Shown here in pieces: positions 12,733 to 22,640 of a stretch of 64,000 nt of DNA; the stretch's first letter is position 1; each line of letters starts with the position of its first letter. The notes below the pieces were generated by a model. That model did not search any database. It was given only the letters and a program-made list of their open reading frames with translations, and was not told where the DNA came from. Position numbers and translations under genes: made by a program. The DNA is taken from assembly GCF_000764495.1 (NCBI RefSeq), contig NZ_JRLB01000010.1, forward strand, positions 17,814 through 81,813, written 5' to 3'. Origin of the DNA: Nitrincola sp. A-D6. GTDB lineage: Bacteria; Pseudomonadota; Gammaproteobacteria; Pseudomonadales; Balneatricaceae.

Positions 12733-14702
12733 TTACTCCGTCACAGCCTGTCGAGCAGCCACATCTCTGCGTGCCTGTTTACGATACCGGGGATCACTTG
12801 CTGCCAATAAGCCGCCAGCCATCATCAGCAAAGCGCCTAACCAGATCCAGCGAATAAAGGGTTTAAATTGCAACCTGAGCGCCCAGGCACCATTTTCAAG
12901 CTCTTCTCCCATGGCAATATAAAGATCTCGAAAAAGGCCCGGATCAAGTGCAACCTGCGTCATCACCATGCCACGTGCGTTGTACATACGTTTCTCAGGA
13001 AACATTTCCCGGTAAGGTTTACCTTCATAAAGGACTCTGACACGCGCCATATCAGAGGTATAATTTGGCCCCTGTACCTCCCGCGCACCATCAAAAATAA
13101 AGGTATAGCCGCGAAACTCCAAGGTATCTCCCGGAGCCATACGTGCATCGCGATGTTCAACAAATGTTGTGACCATGGCAATACCTATCACGGTAACAGC
13201 CACACCCACATGACCAAGCAGCATGCCGTAGTAGCTACGTGACTGTTTGGTTAACCCGGACAATAGCCCTTTGCGCTTGCGCAGGCGACCAATAAACTCA
13301 CGCCCCCAAGCGAACACTATCCAATAGCTTAATACAAACGCCAATACGACCCACACATCCAGCGTACCACTATAAAGCCAGTTGGTTGCAAAACCAGCAA
13401 CAACCGCCAGCACAGCGGGTAGCCAGAGCTTGGAAACCAACAGGGAAAGCGAGGTTTCTTTCCAGCGACTAACGGAAGCTATACCAAGGAAAATCACCAT
13501 TATCGACATCAGTGGCACAAACAAGGTATTAAAATACGGAGGCCCGACTGAGATTTTCCCCAAATTCAAAGCATCCATTACCAGCGGATAGAGCGTACCA
13601 ATCAGCACCATGCGCAGGCCACGGTAAAGAGAATATTATTAACCAGCAAAAAGCTTTCACGCGAGCTGAGTGCAAACGAAGACTCACTTTTTACCGAGCC
13701 GGCACGGATAGCGTACAAAAGTAATGAGCCACCGATAACAAAGATCAACATCCCTAAAATAAAGATGCCACGCTCAGGATCTGTGGCAAAGGCATGCACT
13801 GAAGTCAGCACACCGGATCGCACCAGAAAGGTACCCAGCAAACTCAAGCAGAAGGCCGAGATGGCCAGCAACACCGTCCAACTTTTAAATACACCACGTT
13901 TTTCAGTCACAGCCAGACTGTGAATAAGCGCTGTAGCCACTAGCCAAGGCATTAATGAAGCGTTTTCTACCGGGTCCCAGAACCACCAACCGCCCCAGCC
14001 GAGCTCGTAATAAGCCCACCAACTTCCCAAGGCGATGCCCAACGTCAGGAACGCCCAGGCCACATTAGTCCAGGGGCGTGACCAGCGCGCCCAAGCCGCA
14101 TCTAACCGACCGCTTAACAAGGCAGCGATAGCAAAGGAGAATGCCACAGACAAGCCGACATAGCCCATGTACAAGGCAGGGGGGTGCACAATCAGACCAA
14201 AATCCTGTAACAACGGGTTAAGATCGGCACCCTGCATCGGGGCATTGGGCAAAAGACGATCAAACGGGCTGGATGTAAACAATATGAACATCAGGAAAGA
14301 CGCCGTAATCATGCCCATAACCGCCAATACCCGACCGAGAATATCCAGCGGCAGATCTTTACTTTTAATGGCTACAGCCAGGGTCCAGAAAGCTTGTATC
14401 CAGACCCACAACAGAAGAGACCCTTCATGACCACCCCAAATCGCACTGACCTTATAATACCAAGGCAGGTTAATGTTAGAACTGTGTGCGACGTAAGCGA
14501 CCGAGAAATCATCCATCTGAAATGAATAGGCCAGCAACAGCATCGCCAATGTCAGAAAGAAAAACACTCCTTTAGCCAAAGGCCGGGCATAATCAACCCA
14601 GAGTTTATTACCATTATAAGCGCCGACCAGGGGCACAACTGAAAGAATTAGCGCCAGACACAAGGCGAGGATGGTCGAAAAAGTACCTAACTCTGGAAAC
14701 AT
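12733..14702 (-). CDS. ccmF: heme lyase CcmF (frameshifted as sequenced)
   Basis: Large polytopic membrane protein that ligates heme from holo-CcmE to apocytochrome c. The periplasmic tryptophan-rich WWD signature is visible as [28 protein letters not shown], quoted here in shortened form as [17 protein letters not shown], with flanking conserved histidines ([13 protein letters not shown] upstream, [13 protein letters not shown] downstream). The frame breaks at about 13613-13617, where FTVACA should continue [15 protein letters not shown]; one base is missing. Together the two parts give about 656 residues, the family norm. The ATG at 14702 follows the ccmE stop by 2 bases. Confidence 0.94.
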
Positions 14703-14704
14703 GC

Positions 14705-15169
14705 TTAATAATCCTTAGCGGCTGAGGCAGGCATTTTTGGCATTTCACCCGCAACCGCCAAGGCTTCGGCTATCTCAGGAGACATGTAATTTTCATCATG
14801 CTTTGCCAGCACTTCGGAAGCGACGAAACGACCGCCATGGTCCAGCATCCCCTGAGCCACAATACCCTGCCCTTCACGGAACAGGTCAGGCAGAATCCCC
14901 ACATATTCCACTCGGGTAGTATGGGCGTAATCGGTGATATCGAACTCTACTTTCAGACTGTCAGGGTCTCTAAGGATACTGCCTTCAACCACCATACCTC
15001 CGGCACGAATGCGGGTATCTGCAGGCGCTTCACCCATGGATATCTGACTGGGGGAGTAAAACAGATTGATATTCTGACTGAGCGCATAGGCCGTTAGACC
15101 CACCGCCACACTGGCTCCGAATACAATCATTAACACAATCGTTAGTCGTTGTTTGCGCTGTGCATTCAT
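14705..15169 (-). CDS. ccmE: cytochrome c maturation heme chaperone CcmE
   Basis: Periplasmic heme chaperone that binds heme covalently through a histidine and passes it to CcmF. A single N-terminal helix ([22 protein letters not shown], residues 9-30, here trimmed: [15 protein letters not shown]) anchors an OB-fold beta-barrel. The heme-binding motif is [12 protein letters not shown], with the histidine and the downstream tyrosine conserved. At 154 residues it is of normal length. The ATG overlaps the ccmD stop (ATGA). Confidence 0.95.
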   Translation of the reverse strand: MNAQRKQRLTIVLMIVFGASVAVGLTAYALSQNINLFYSPSQISMGEAPADTRIRAGGMVVEGSILRDPDSLKVEFDITDYAHTTRVEYVGILPDLFREGQGIVAQGMLDHGGRFVASEVLAKHDENYMSPEIAEALAVAGEMPKMPASAAKDY

Positions 15170-15345
15170 GACTTGGTCTCCTCTCTACGAATCCGACGCA
15201 ACTGCTCGGTGATCAGACGTTTACGCGTCAGCATCGGTGAAATCACATTGGCCAGCAGGACCACGAGCCCAATTGCATAGCTACTCCAGACATACAGCCC
15301 ATGCCCGCCCATGGCGAGAAAATCGGAAAAACTGTCGAAACTCAC
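15166..15345 (-). CDS. ccmD: heme exporter protein CcmD
   Basis: Small membrane protein of 59 residues that stabilises the CcmABC-CcmE complex during release of holo-CcmE. It reads from a GTG at 15345: [19 protein letters not shown], then a membrane helix ([16 protein letters not shown]) and a basic tail ending EETKS. The MGGHG.YVW motif is the CcmD signature. AAGGGG lies 6-7 bases before the GTG. The stop overlaps the ccmE ATG, and the ccmC stop lies one base upstream of the start, so it is embedded in the operon. It is too short for routine ORF calling but is well supported by motif and position. Confidence 0.92.
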   Translation of the reverse strand: MSFDSFSDFLAMGGHGLYVWSSYAIGLVVLLANVISPMLTRKRLITEQLRRIRREETKS

Positions 15346-15346
15346 A

Positions 15347-16106
15347 TCAACCCCTTAGCTGTATCAATAGTTCACGAACCCACCCTGTACGGCGCTCCCG
15401 GCGGATGATTTCATTGCGCAAGCGCAGCATCAGTACAACGGCAAAGAAACAATAGAAACCTATCACCAAAAGCAGCAGAGGAACCCACATTTCAGCGGGC
15501 ATGGCTGGCTTCTCAGTCACACTGAAGGTGGCAGGCTGGTGTAACGTATTCCACCAGTCCACTGAATACTTGATTATGGGTATATTGACCAACCCCACCA
15601 ATGCCAGAACAGCCGTCGATTGTGCAGCAGTAGACTCACTTTCTATAGCAGAGTTCAGCGCCATCACACCCAAATATAAAAAAAGCAGAATCAGCATGGA
15701 TGTAAGTCTGGCATCCCACACCCACCAGGAGCCCCAGGTAGGCTTCCCCCAGATAGCACCAGTGACCAATGCCAGAACAGCCAGTGAAGCCCCGATAGGG
15801 GCACAGGACTTGGCTACCATATCGGCCACTTTCATCTTCCAGATCAGCCTATAGCACCGGCAATCGCCATAGTTAAGTATATGGACTGCGCCATATAGGC
15901 CGTGGCACATGCAAATAAATAATACGAAAACTGTTACCCTGTTGATAATCCGGAGGTGCGAAGGCAAGCCCCCAAATCATTCCACCCACAATCAGTATTA
16001 CTGCAGCGATTGCAAAGCCCGGTAACAGTTTGCCGGTAATCTGGTAACACCAGCGTGGTGAAGCCAGTTGATAGAACCAACGCGGCATCAGGTTTTTTCC
16101 TGCCAT
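15347..16106 (-). CDS. ccmC: heme transporter CcmC (two frameshifts as sequenced)
   Basis: Six-helix membrane protein that loads heme onto CcmE. The N-terminus [12 protein letters not shown] and first helix are followed by [12 protein letters not shown], the first conserved periplasmic histidine region. The WWD signature appears as [18 protein letters not shown]. Two apparent single-base deletions, near 15900-15903 and 15847-15850, scramble about 50 bases between YLHVP and [10 protein letters not shown]; restoring them gives [19 protein letters not shown]. The ATG at 16106 has AAAGAGA upstream; a GTG at 16124 is an alternative. Total length is about 254 residues, as expected. Part of the ccm operon between ccmB and ccmD. 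Confidence 0.9.
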
Positions 16107-16116
16107 AGTTTTCTCT

Positions 16117-16855
16117 TTATCCACTTACCGAAATTCGTAATGCAGCTGCAATGGCCAGCGGCGCTAAAGCCAACCCCAATGCCAGCAACGCCCCCAGTAA
16201 AGCCAGATGCCCGCCGACTGGCAGACCTGTCAATGCAGCTTCAACAGCCGCAGTACCAAAAATAAGCACGGGATATACAGTGGCAATACCAATAATGAAA
16301 TCAGCACACCACCTTTACGCAACCCTACCGTCAGTGCCGCCCCTATCGCACCCACCAAACTTAAAGTCGGGGTACCAATCAACAAACTCAGCATCAGCCC
16401 CTGCATTCCCTCGGCTGGCAAAAACAGCATTACCCCGAGTAAAGGAGCCATCAGCGTGAGAGGTAAACCAGTCATCATCAGTGTGCCAGCACCTTACCCA
16501 ACACCACAATAAACAAAGGTTGCGGGCTTAAGAGTATCTGTTCTAGTGATCCATCTTCAAAATCTGAACGAAACAGACTATCCATAGCCAGTAACGTAGC
16601 CAGTAAAGCCGCGACCCAAACCACACCCGGGGCTAACAGCGCCAGCAAGGTAGGCTCGGGACTTACACCCAGTGGAAACAACGTGGCGACCATTAAAAAA
16701 AAGATCAACGGATTAACCAGATCACTACGTCGGCGCAATGCCAGTTGCAACTCACGCCTTAAAGTGGCAATGAAAATACGTGTCGGACGGTAATCTGTCT
16801 CACTATCAGACCGCAATGCTGCTAGTTGCTGATGATTAGTTTCTATCATGCGCAT
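16117..16855 (-). CDS. ccmB: heme exporter protein CcmB (two frameshifts as sequenced)
   Basis: Membrane subunit of the CcmAB ABC transporter, needed to release holo-CcmE from CcmC. The N-terminal part has [21 protein letters not shown] and [17 protein letters not shown], both strongly conserved. The frame breaks at 16478-16480 (KVLAHW then [10 protein letters not shown]) and at GGG 16270-16272 (LPLYIP then [15 protein letters not shown]); each needs one added base. The end is TAA at 16117-16119, reading ALRISVSG before the stop. Length is about 246 residues, somewhat above the usual 220 because of a longer N-terminus; the ATG at 16849, overlapping the ccmA stop as ATGA, is an alternative start. 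Confidence 0.88.
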
Positions 16856-17489
16856 TTAGTTCCTGAGGGTTCATCCAGATTGATGCGACGAACATGCCGA
16901 TTCAGGTCCAGCTCATGGTGGGTGGTCAACATCACTGTACCACCACGTGCGGCATGCTCCACCAGCAAGGCCTCCTTGGCGGCAACCCCTTTTTTATCGA
17001 TTGCTGTAAAAGGCTCATCAAGAATCCACAAAGGCGCCCGGCTCAAATATAAACGCGCCAGGTTGACACGTCGATTTTGTCCGGCTGACAGCATGTGACA
17101 GGCACATCTTCAAACCCACTCAAGCCTACCGCATTAAGAGCCACAGGGATTTGCTGCAGGTCAATGCCAGGGTCCAGTGCGGCATACCAACGCAAATTTT
17201 CTTCCGGCGTAAGTATGGCTTTAACGCCAGCCTGATGACCGAAATACAGTAATTGACGGCGAAACGCCTCTACCTGGGTCGTCACCGATTCACCACGCCA
17301 GAGAATTTCCCCTTCATATTGGCGTGACAAGCCACTTAAAATGCGCAGCAGCGTTGTTTTGCCACTGCCATTTTGACCTTCAACCTGTAGAATTTCACCA
17401 GGGAACACACTGAAGCACAAGCCATCAAACAACACTCGGTCATCACGTTCGCAGAAAAGATCCAGCACCTGAAGAAGCGGGTCAGCCAC
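16846..17489 (-). CDS. ccmA: heme exporter ATP-binding protein CcmA (frameshifted as sequenced)
   Basis: ATPase of the CcmAB transporter. Walker A is [11 protein letters not shown], the ABC signature is LSAGQNRRV and Walker B is LWILDEPF, with switch histidine in TTHHE. The frame changes around A17100, where the expected [10 protein letters not shown] needs one extra base; the sequenced frame instead runs to a stop about 18 codons later. Reconstructed length is about 214 residues, normal for CcmA. Start is GTG at 17489. It is the first gene of the ccm operon and is divergent from the fliK-like gene; the 132-base gap should hold promoters for both, though I cannot place hexamers confidently. 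Confidence 0.9.
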
Positions 17490-17621
17490 AAATCACCCTG
17501 TTATGAAAAATATACTGAATCAACAGTAACACTGTAAAAATCTACATTACCGCCGATATAAATAAGGCTATTATTATAAACTGTTAGTGTCAGTCATGTT
17601 AGAGGTTTACTGGGGAAGACT

Positions 17622-19717
17622 GTGCAATCTTATCTGAACGTGCGCGCGATCAATGTTAGCAATGAAGCCGGTCAAGCTGGCCGCAGTGCAGATATTGCGC
17701 GCGTATTGCCCGCTGGCCAGGAAGCCAGCGCAACGGTAAAACATGTAGCACAAAATCCGTCGCAGCCGTCGCAGTTCACTGTGCAGCTGCAAATTGGCAA
17801 CCGTACTCTGGAACTAACGACTCAGCGACCACTACCACAAGGCAGTCAGGTTCTTCTCAGCCGTGACACTGAAGGCAATTTGCAACTGCGCCTGCCAATC
17901 AATACAGGGCAAGCGGCTTCACCACAAACCACAGGACAACCACTGAACAATAATGCACAAAATGCACCCGCTCAAGCCAGAGCGGCAGCCGAAGCATTTT
18001 TGCTGCGTATTACCGCCGGATCCCTTAACCAAGCCAACAACCTGCCCTTAAATCAGCCCATACGCGGTGTGGTACTGGCACAACCAGGCGTTGCAGCACA
18101 ACCGGTGGCAACAGCGCAACCAACAGCAACAGCACAACCCGCGGCAACAGCACAGCCAGCGGCCACATCCAGCAATGTATCCGGCACGGCGGCGCCCAGC
18201 ATCAGCGGCAATCCAACTACTACGCCCTCCGCCCCCCCCGCACCCAGTGCGGCTACCACCCTAACCAGCAGCACCCCTGCAGCAGCAATACCACCCAGCT
18301 CCAGTAGCAACCCGGCTGGCACAACCACTCAAGCCGCCAGCAGTAGCCCAACAGCAGCTCCAACGGCCGCCACTCCTGCAGCACCAGCTTCAACAGCACC
18401 GACAGCACCTGCATCAAGTGCGCCCGGTTCACCCACTACGCCACCGGGTGGGTTAGCCGCAGCTGTCGCAAGTGCCACAGCGACGACGTCGCAAACACTG
18501 GCGGCCATCATCCAACCACTGCCAGCTCAGTCATCTGGGCAACAACAGGCCCAACCAGCAGCACAAGCAGGAAGTACAACGCCAACGACACTCTCAGCCG
18601 CACAATCAACACCACTGCCAGCTACCAGTTCACCCGCTGCAACAACAGCCGCACCAGCTGTTAACACACAAGCAGCCAGCACACCTGCCACGCCGTTAGT
18701 CAACGCACTCAGCCAAGCAGATGCATCACCCAGACCCCAGGGGGGTATCCAGTACGTGTACTGGCCGCCGGGCAGGTGATCGAGCTGGTCAGTCCGCGTC
18801 CGATTCAGGCGGGCCAGCAGGTCGACATCACCCGCAATGAGCAAGGATTAATACGCCTGCAGGTGACCCAGCCTGCCTTGCCACTGTCACAACAACCGGG
18901 TGTGCAAGCGATCATGCAGCAAACGCTACGTGAAGTTCTGCCACTTCAATTGCCACTAGCGGATGGACTTAACCAACTCATGCGGATCAATGAGCGTCAG
19001 CAGGGAGTCAATCAAAACAGTGCGTTAAATAAGCTGATTCAGTCAATGCTGGGGCTGTTCAGTGTAAAACCCGGGTCTGCTGATGCCGACAAGGCGATTG
19101 CCCGCAATTTGCAACAAGGAGGTCTACTGAGTGAAGCGGGACTGAACCGGGCCACCAGTGAACGCGCGCCACCCCCAGACCTCAAGCAACAACTTGGACA
19201 ATTGCTGAAGCTGGCCGACCAACTCCCGGCTCAGGCACGTGAGCAACTGACACAACTGATCAACTCACTGCTTGCCCGCTCAACCGCTCAGCAGATCAGC
19301 AGTCTACAGCGCTGGAGAGATCTGCCGGATGGGGGACAGGAGCGCCATTTTCGACTTGACCTGCCCATCCAGCAGGATAAGCAGTTTGAAAATGCAGAAC
19401 TGCGCATTACTGAACATCGCCGACGGGATGAAGAAGGCAAATTTGTCACTCTCTGGAGTGTCCGCCTGCACTTTGAACTGGAGGATGCCGGCTCACTGGA
19501 TGCGGATATCAGCTTGCAGGAAAGTTTTCAGCTCAGCGCCAGCTTCTGGGTGGAAAAACCTGAAACCCTGGGTCGCCTGCGCGAGCGACTGAAGGACTTT
19601 GAGGTAGATTTAAAGCGTAAGGGGTTTGATGTGTCACCTCTATATGCCAGACTGGGAAAGATGGCTAATCCTGAGCTCACTCCGCTGCAGAAACGCTTAG
19701 TGGACGTACACACCTAA
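17622..19717 (+). CDS. FliK-like flagellar hook-length control protein (frameshifted as sequenced)
   Basis: Resembles the FliK family: a poorly conserved N-terminal half, a long Ala/Pro/Thr/Ser/Gln-rich low-complexity centre (about residues 95-385, with ATAQPA-type repeats), and a folded C-terminal hook-domain region (HFRLDLPIQQDKQFENAELRI to SASFWVEKPETLGRL). The GTG at 17622 has GGGGAAG upstream. The frame breaks at a run of six G (18740-18745); a seventh restores GGYPVRVLAAGQVIELV. Total is about 699 residues. It sits beside ccmA and overlaps the flhB-like gene by one base. In relatives such genes lie outside the main flagellar clusters. Role in hook or export-substrate switching is inferred only. 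Confidence 0.75.
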
Positions 19718-20007
19718 TGAAAAAAAACGACCTGGACACCCGGGCTGTAGCCCTGAAATATGATCAACAGAAAGGTACAGCACCGAAGGTTGTAGCCAAG
19801 GGCAAAGGCCTGATTGCCGAGCAAATATTGGCCTTAGCACGTGAACATGATGTGCATATACACGAGAACCCGGAACTGCTTGAGGTGCTGATCCGGCTGG
19901 AACTGGGAGATGAAATCCCGGAAGCACTCTACAAGGCGATCGCCGAAGTGATCGCATTTGCTTACACGCTGAAGCAGGACAATCCGGAAAACTTATCGAA
20001 AAGCTAA
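19717..20007 (+). CDS. FlhB-like cytoplasmic-domain protein (EscU/YscU/HrcU family)
   Basis: A 96-residue protein matching only the C-terminal cytoplasmic domain of the flagellar export switch FlhB: AVALKYDQQKGTAPKVVAKG, then ENPELLEVLIRLELGDEIPEALYKAIAEVIAFAY. The autocleavage motif NPTH that precedes AVALKYD in full FlhB is replaced here by LDTR, so it starts about where cleaved FlhB would start. No membrane segment is present. It overlaps the stop of the fliK-like gene by one base (TAATG). It may substitute for or modulate the FlhB C-terminal fragment, as reported for such short homologues; function here is inferred. Confidence 0.85.
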   Translation: MKKNDLDTRAVALKYDQQKGTAPKVVAKGKGLIAEQILALAREHDVHIHENPELLEVLIRLELGDEIPEALYKAIAEVIAFAYTLKQDNPENLSKS

Positions 20008-20024
20008 TCCCCACCCTACCAGCA

Positions 20025-20456
20025 TTACGCCATCGCCGACATGCGTGCAGCCGTATCCCGAATCCGTGCCACCATGGCTTTCAGACCATTACCGCGACTC
20101 GGACTGAGGTGTTTGATCAGATTCAGTGCTTCAAAATATCCTTCGATATCAAAGCGCTGAATTTCAGCCGGAGTTTTGGCATTATAGGCGGCCAGAACGA
20201 CTGCCAGCAAACCACGGACAATATGCGAATTACTGTCCGCTTCAAAATAGAGTTTGTTATCCTCCAGCCGCTCAGATAACCATACCAGACTCTGGCAACC
20301 CTTGACCTGATTGGCTTCAGTCTGTTGCGTTTCAGCCATAGGCGGGAGTTCTTTGCCTAAATCTATAATGTAACGGTAACGATCTTCCCAGCTATCAAAG
20401 AAAGACAGGGTATCGACTATGTCGTCGGTGGTTATATCAGTTCCAAAGGTTTTCAT
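20025..20456 (-). CDS. sufE: cysteine desulfuration protein SufE
   Basis: Sulfur acceptor that takes persulfide sulfur from SufS and passes it to the SufBCD scaffold. The acceptor cysteine is C54 in NQVKGCQSLVWL, and the fold continues with FEADSNSHIVRGLLAVVL, typical of the SufE/NifU-like fold. At 143 residues it is of normal size. It is the last gene of the iscR-iscS-suf series, 19 bases after sufT, and converges on the flhB-like gene. Confidence 0.93.
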   Translation of the reverse strand: MKTFGTDITTDDIVDTLSFFDSWEDRYRYIIDLGKELPPMAETQQTEANQVKGCQSLVWLSERLEDNKLYFEADSNSHIVRGLLAVVLAAYNAKTPAEIQRFDIEGYFEALNLIKHLSPSRGNGLKAMVARIRDTAARMSAMA

Positions 20457-20475
20457 CAGACTTCTGTTATCTCTT

Positions 20476-21009
20476 TCAGTAGAACATACCGGTTGTCAGC
20501 TGCGCCTCTTCGCTCATCATATCGCGTTGCCAGGGCGGATCAAATACCAGCTCTACTTTAACCGTTTCAACATTGGGTACTTTGGCCACCCGGTATTCAA
20601 CATCACCTACCAATACCGGCCCCATCCCACAACCCGGTGCGGTCAGTGTCATATCAATATCAACCCTGTGTGCCTGCTGATCAATGCGGACTGAGTAAAT
20701 CAGTCCCAGATTGACCAGATCCACTGGAATTTCAGGGTCATAAATAGTACGTAGTGCTTCCCAGACCTGAGCTTCCAGAATCTCATCCGTTTCTGCAGGT
20801 GGGAATGACAACTTTTCTGCTTCCAGACCCAGTGCAGCGGCATCTGTTCCATCGACACGTACCATTTGGCCATGCCAGGTCAGAGTATAATTGCCACCGA
20901 GTGACTGAGTGATGGTGACAAAAGTGTCCTTGGGAATAGTCACAGGCGTACCAGCCGGAACGATACGTGCCGGACAGTCCGTCTGCGTGACAACCATACG
21001 TCTTTCCAT
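20476..21009 (-). CDS. sufT: Fe-S cluster assembly factor SufT (MIP18/DUF59 family)
   Basis: Auxiliary Fe-S maturation protein. Residues 1-75 form an N-terminal SufT-specific extension (TPVTIPKDTFVTITQSLGG). The MIP18 core begins near residue 82 (EALRTIYDPEIPVDLVNLG) and carries the cysteine motif LTAPGCGMGPVLV. The C-terminus DPPWQRDMMSEEAQLTTGM is typical of SufT. 177 residues is normal. The ATG at 21009 overlaps the stop of sufA by one base (TAATG). Confidence 0.92.
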   Translation of the reverse strand: MERRMVVTQTDCPARIVPAGTPVTIPKDTFVTITQSLGGNYTLTWHGQMVRVDGTDAAALGLEAEKLSFPPAETDEILEAQVWEALRTIYDPEIPVDLVNLGLIYSVRIDQQAHRVDIDMTLTAPGCGMGPVLVGDVEYRVAKVPNVETVKVELVFDPPWQRDMMSEEAQLTTGMFY

Positions 21010-21368
21010 TACTCATTCACCGTAAAGCTTTCACCACAACCGCATTCGCTGGTGGCATTGGGGTTGATAAACTTGACCTGACGATTAATGCCTTCACGGA
21101 CATAATCAATTTCTGATCCCCTGACAATCGGCAGGCTCGCCCTGTCTATCAGCAAGGTAACATCTTCAACTTGCAGCTTAAGATCTTCCTGCTCAGCCGC
21201 TTCAACCAGATCGAGAATGTACATAAAACCGGAACAGCCGCTGGGTTTCACACTCAGCCTCACGGCCTGAGCCTTATCTTGAGCACTCAACTGTTTACGA
21301 AAGTGCTCAAGGGCAGCTGGAAGTACCGTGACTGTCTGAGTCGCCGGGTCAAAACCTTCTACCGACAT
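21009..21368 (-). CDS. sufA: A-type iron-sulfur carrier protein (SufA/IscA family)
   Basis: Fe-S carrier of 119 residues with the three conserved cysteines in KPSGCSGFMYIL and SECGCGESF, at the usual spacing. It transfers clusters from the scaffold to target enzymes. The name sufA is chosen from its place between sufS and sufT; sequence alone does not separate SufA, IscA and ErpA with certainty. It lies 21 bases downstream of sufS and overlaps sufT by one base. Confidence 0.88.
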   Translation of the reverse strand: MSVEGFDPATQTVTVLPAALEHFRKQLSAQDKAQAVRLSVKPSGCSGFMYILDLVEAAEQEDLKLQVEDVTLLIDRASLPIVRGSEIDYVREGINRQVKFINPNATSECGCGESFTVNE

Positions 21369-21389
21369 AAATTAACCTCCATCTGTAAA

Positions 21390-22625
21390 TCAGAGTAGGA
21401 ATTCGCGCGCTTTAGCCAGACCATCGAACAAGCGGTCTACCTCAGCCAGCGTATTGTAAAAACTAAAACTGGCCCTGACCGTGCCATCCAGACCCAGATG
21501 CTCCATCACCGGCTGGGCGCAGTGATTGCCGGTACGTACAGCAATGCCCTGCTGATCCAGCAACATACCGATATCAGCGGCATGTATACCGTCAAGTACA
21601 AAACTCATCACACAGATGCGGTTCTGCGCTGTACCCACCAAACGCATGCCATCGAACGCCTCGGCACGCTGCTGGGCATACTGCATCAGTGCTTGCTCAT
21701 GCGCGATCATGCCCGCTTTATCGAGGCTGTTAAGATAGCTAATGGCGGCGGCCAGACCTATGGCATCGGCAATATTGGGTGTCCCGGCTTCAAATTTGAA
21801 GGGGATTTTGTTAAACGTCGTACCTGCAAAGCTGACGTCTTCGATCATTTCACCACCGCCGTGCCAGGGCGGCATGGCTTCCAACAGTTCGGCACGTCCC
21901 CAAAGGGCACCAATGCCTGTCGGGCCAAACAACTTATGTCCGGAAAAGGCATAAAAATCGCACCCCAGCGCCTGCACATCTGTCATCCAGTGACTGATCG
22001 CCTGAGCACCGTCGATCATCACCAGTGCCCCCACCGCATGCGCCAGCCGGGCTATCTCACGCACCGGGTTGATACTGCCAAGGGCATTGGAGACATGTCC
22101 GACAGAGACCATTTTGACGCGCTCATCCAGCATGTTCTCAAATGCCGGCATATCGATTTCGCCCACTGCAGTGACAGGAATAGCCTCCACCTGCGCACTT
22201 TTTTCTGCGGCAATTAACTGCCAGGGAACAATATTGGAGTGGTGCTCCATCATTGAGACCAATATACGGTCCCCCGCCTGTAAATTCTGACGCCCCCAAC
22301 TGGCGGCTACCAGGTTAACACCCTCGGTGGTCCCGCGTGTCCAGATCACCTCACGTGCTTCCGGTGCATTAATGAAGCCAGCGACGGATAAGCGCGCCTG
22401 TTCAAACGCTTCGGTAGCACGGTCACTCAGAGTATGTGCGCCCCGGTGTACATTACTGTTATCAAAGCTGTAATAGTGCACCAGCGCATCAATAACCGCC
22501 TGAGGTTTTTGTGTTGTGGCACCGTTATCCAGATAGACCAGCGGATGTCCATTCACCTGCTGCTGCAGAATCGGAAAATCCGCACGCACAGCATCAACAT
22601 CAAAGGGTTTGCGTTGCTCAGTCAT
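21390..22625 (-). CDS. sufS: cysteine desulfurase SufS
   Basis: Group II PLP-dependent cysteine desulfurase supplying sulfur for SufBCD. N-terminal VDAVRADFPILQQQVNG and YLDNGATTQKPQAVI are typical. The PLP lysine lies in AFSGHKLFGPTGIGALWG (about residue 229) and the catalytic cysteine is C369 in RTGNHCAQPVME, with the short loop characteristic of group II enzymes. Length 411 is normal. It works with the SufE encoded in the same operon and lies 15 bases after sufD. Confidence 0.95.
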   Translation of the reverse strand: MTEQRKPFDVDAVRADFPILQQQVNGHPLVYLDNGATTQKPQAVIDALVHYYSFDNSNVHRGAHTLSDRATEAFEQARLSVAGFINAPEAREVIWTRGTTEGVNLVAASWGRQNLQAGDRILVSMMEHHSNIVPWQLIAAEKSAQVEAIPVTAVGEIDMPAFENMLDERVKMVSVGHVSNALGSINPVREIARLAHAVGALVMIDGAQAISHWMTDVQALGCDFYAFSGHKLFGPTGIGALWGRAELLEAMPPWHGGGEMIEDVSFAGTTFNKIPFKFEAGTPNIADAIGLAAAISYLNSLDKAGMIAHEQALMQYAQQRAEAFDGMRLVGTAQNRICVMSFVLDGIHAADIGMLLDQQGIAVRTGNHCAQPVMEHLGLDGTVRASFSFYNTLAEVDRLFDGLAKAREFLL

Positions 22626-22640
22626 GGATAATATGCCGTG

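Noticed and set aside
15347..15967. A separate 206-residue ORF in the ccmC region as a distinct gene
   Set aside because: Its first 40 residues are out-of-frame ccmC sequence between two frameshifts; only the later part is CcmC.
17622..19717. G6 run in the fliK-like gene as a phase-variation switch
   Set aside because: The same kind of one-base loss affects essential genes throughout the window, so a systematic sequencing error explains it better.
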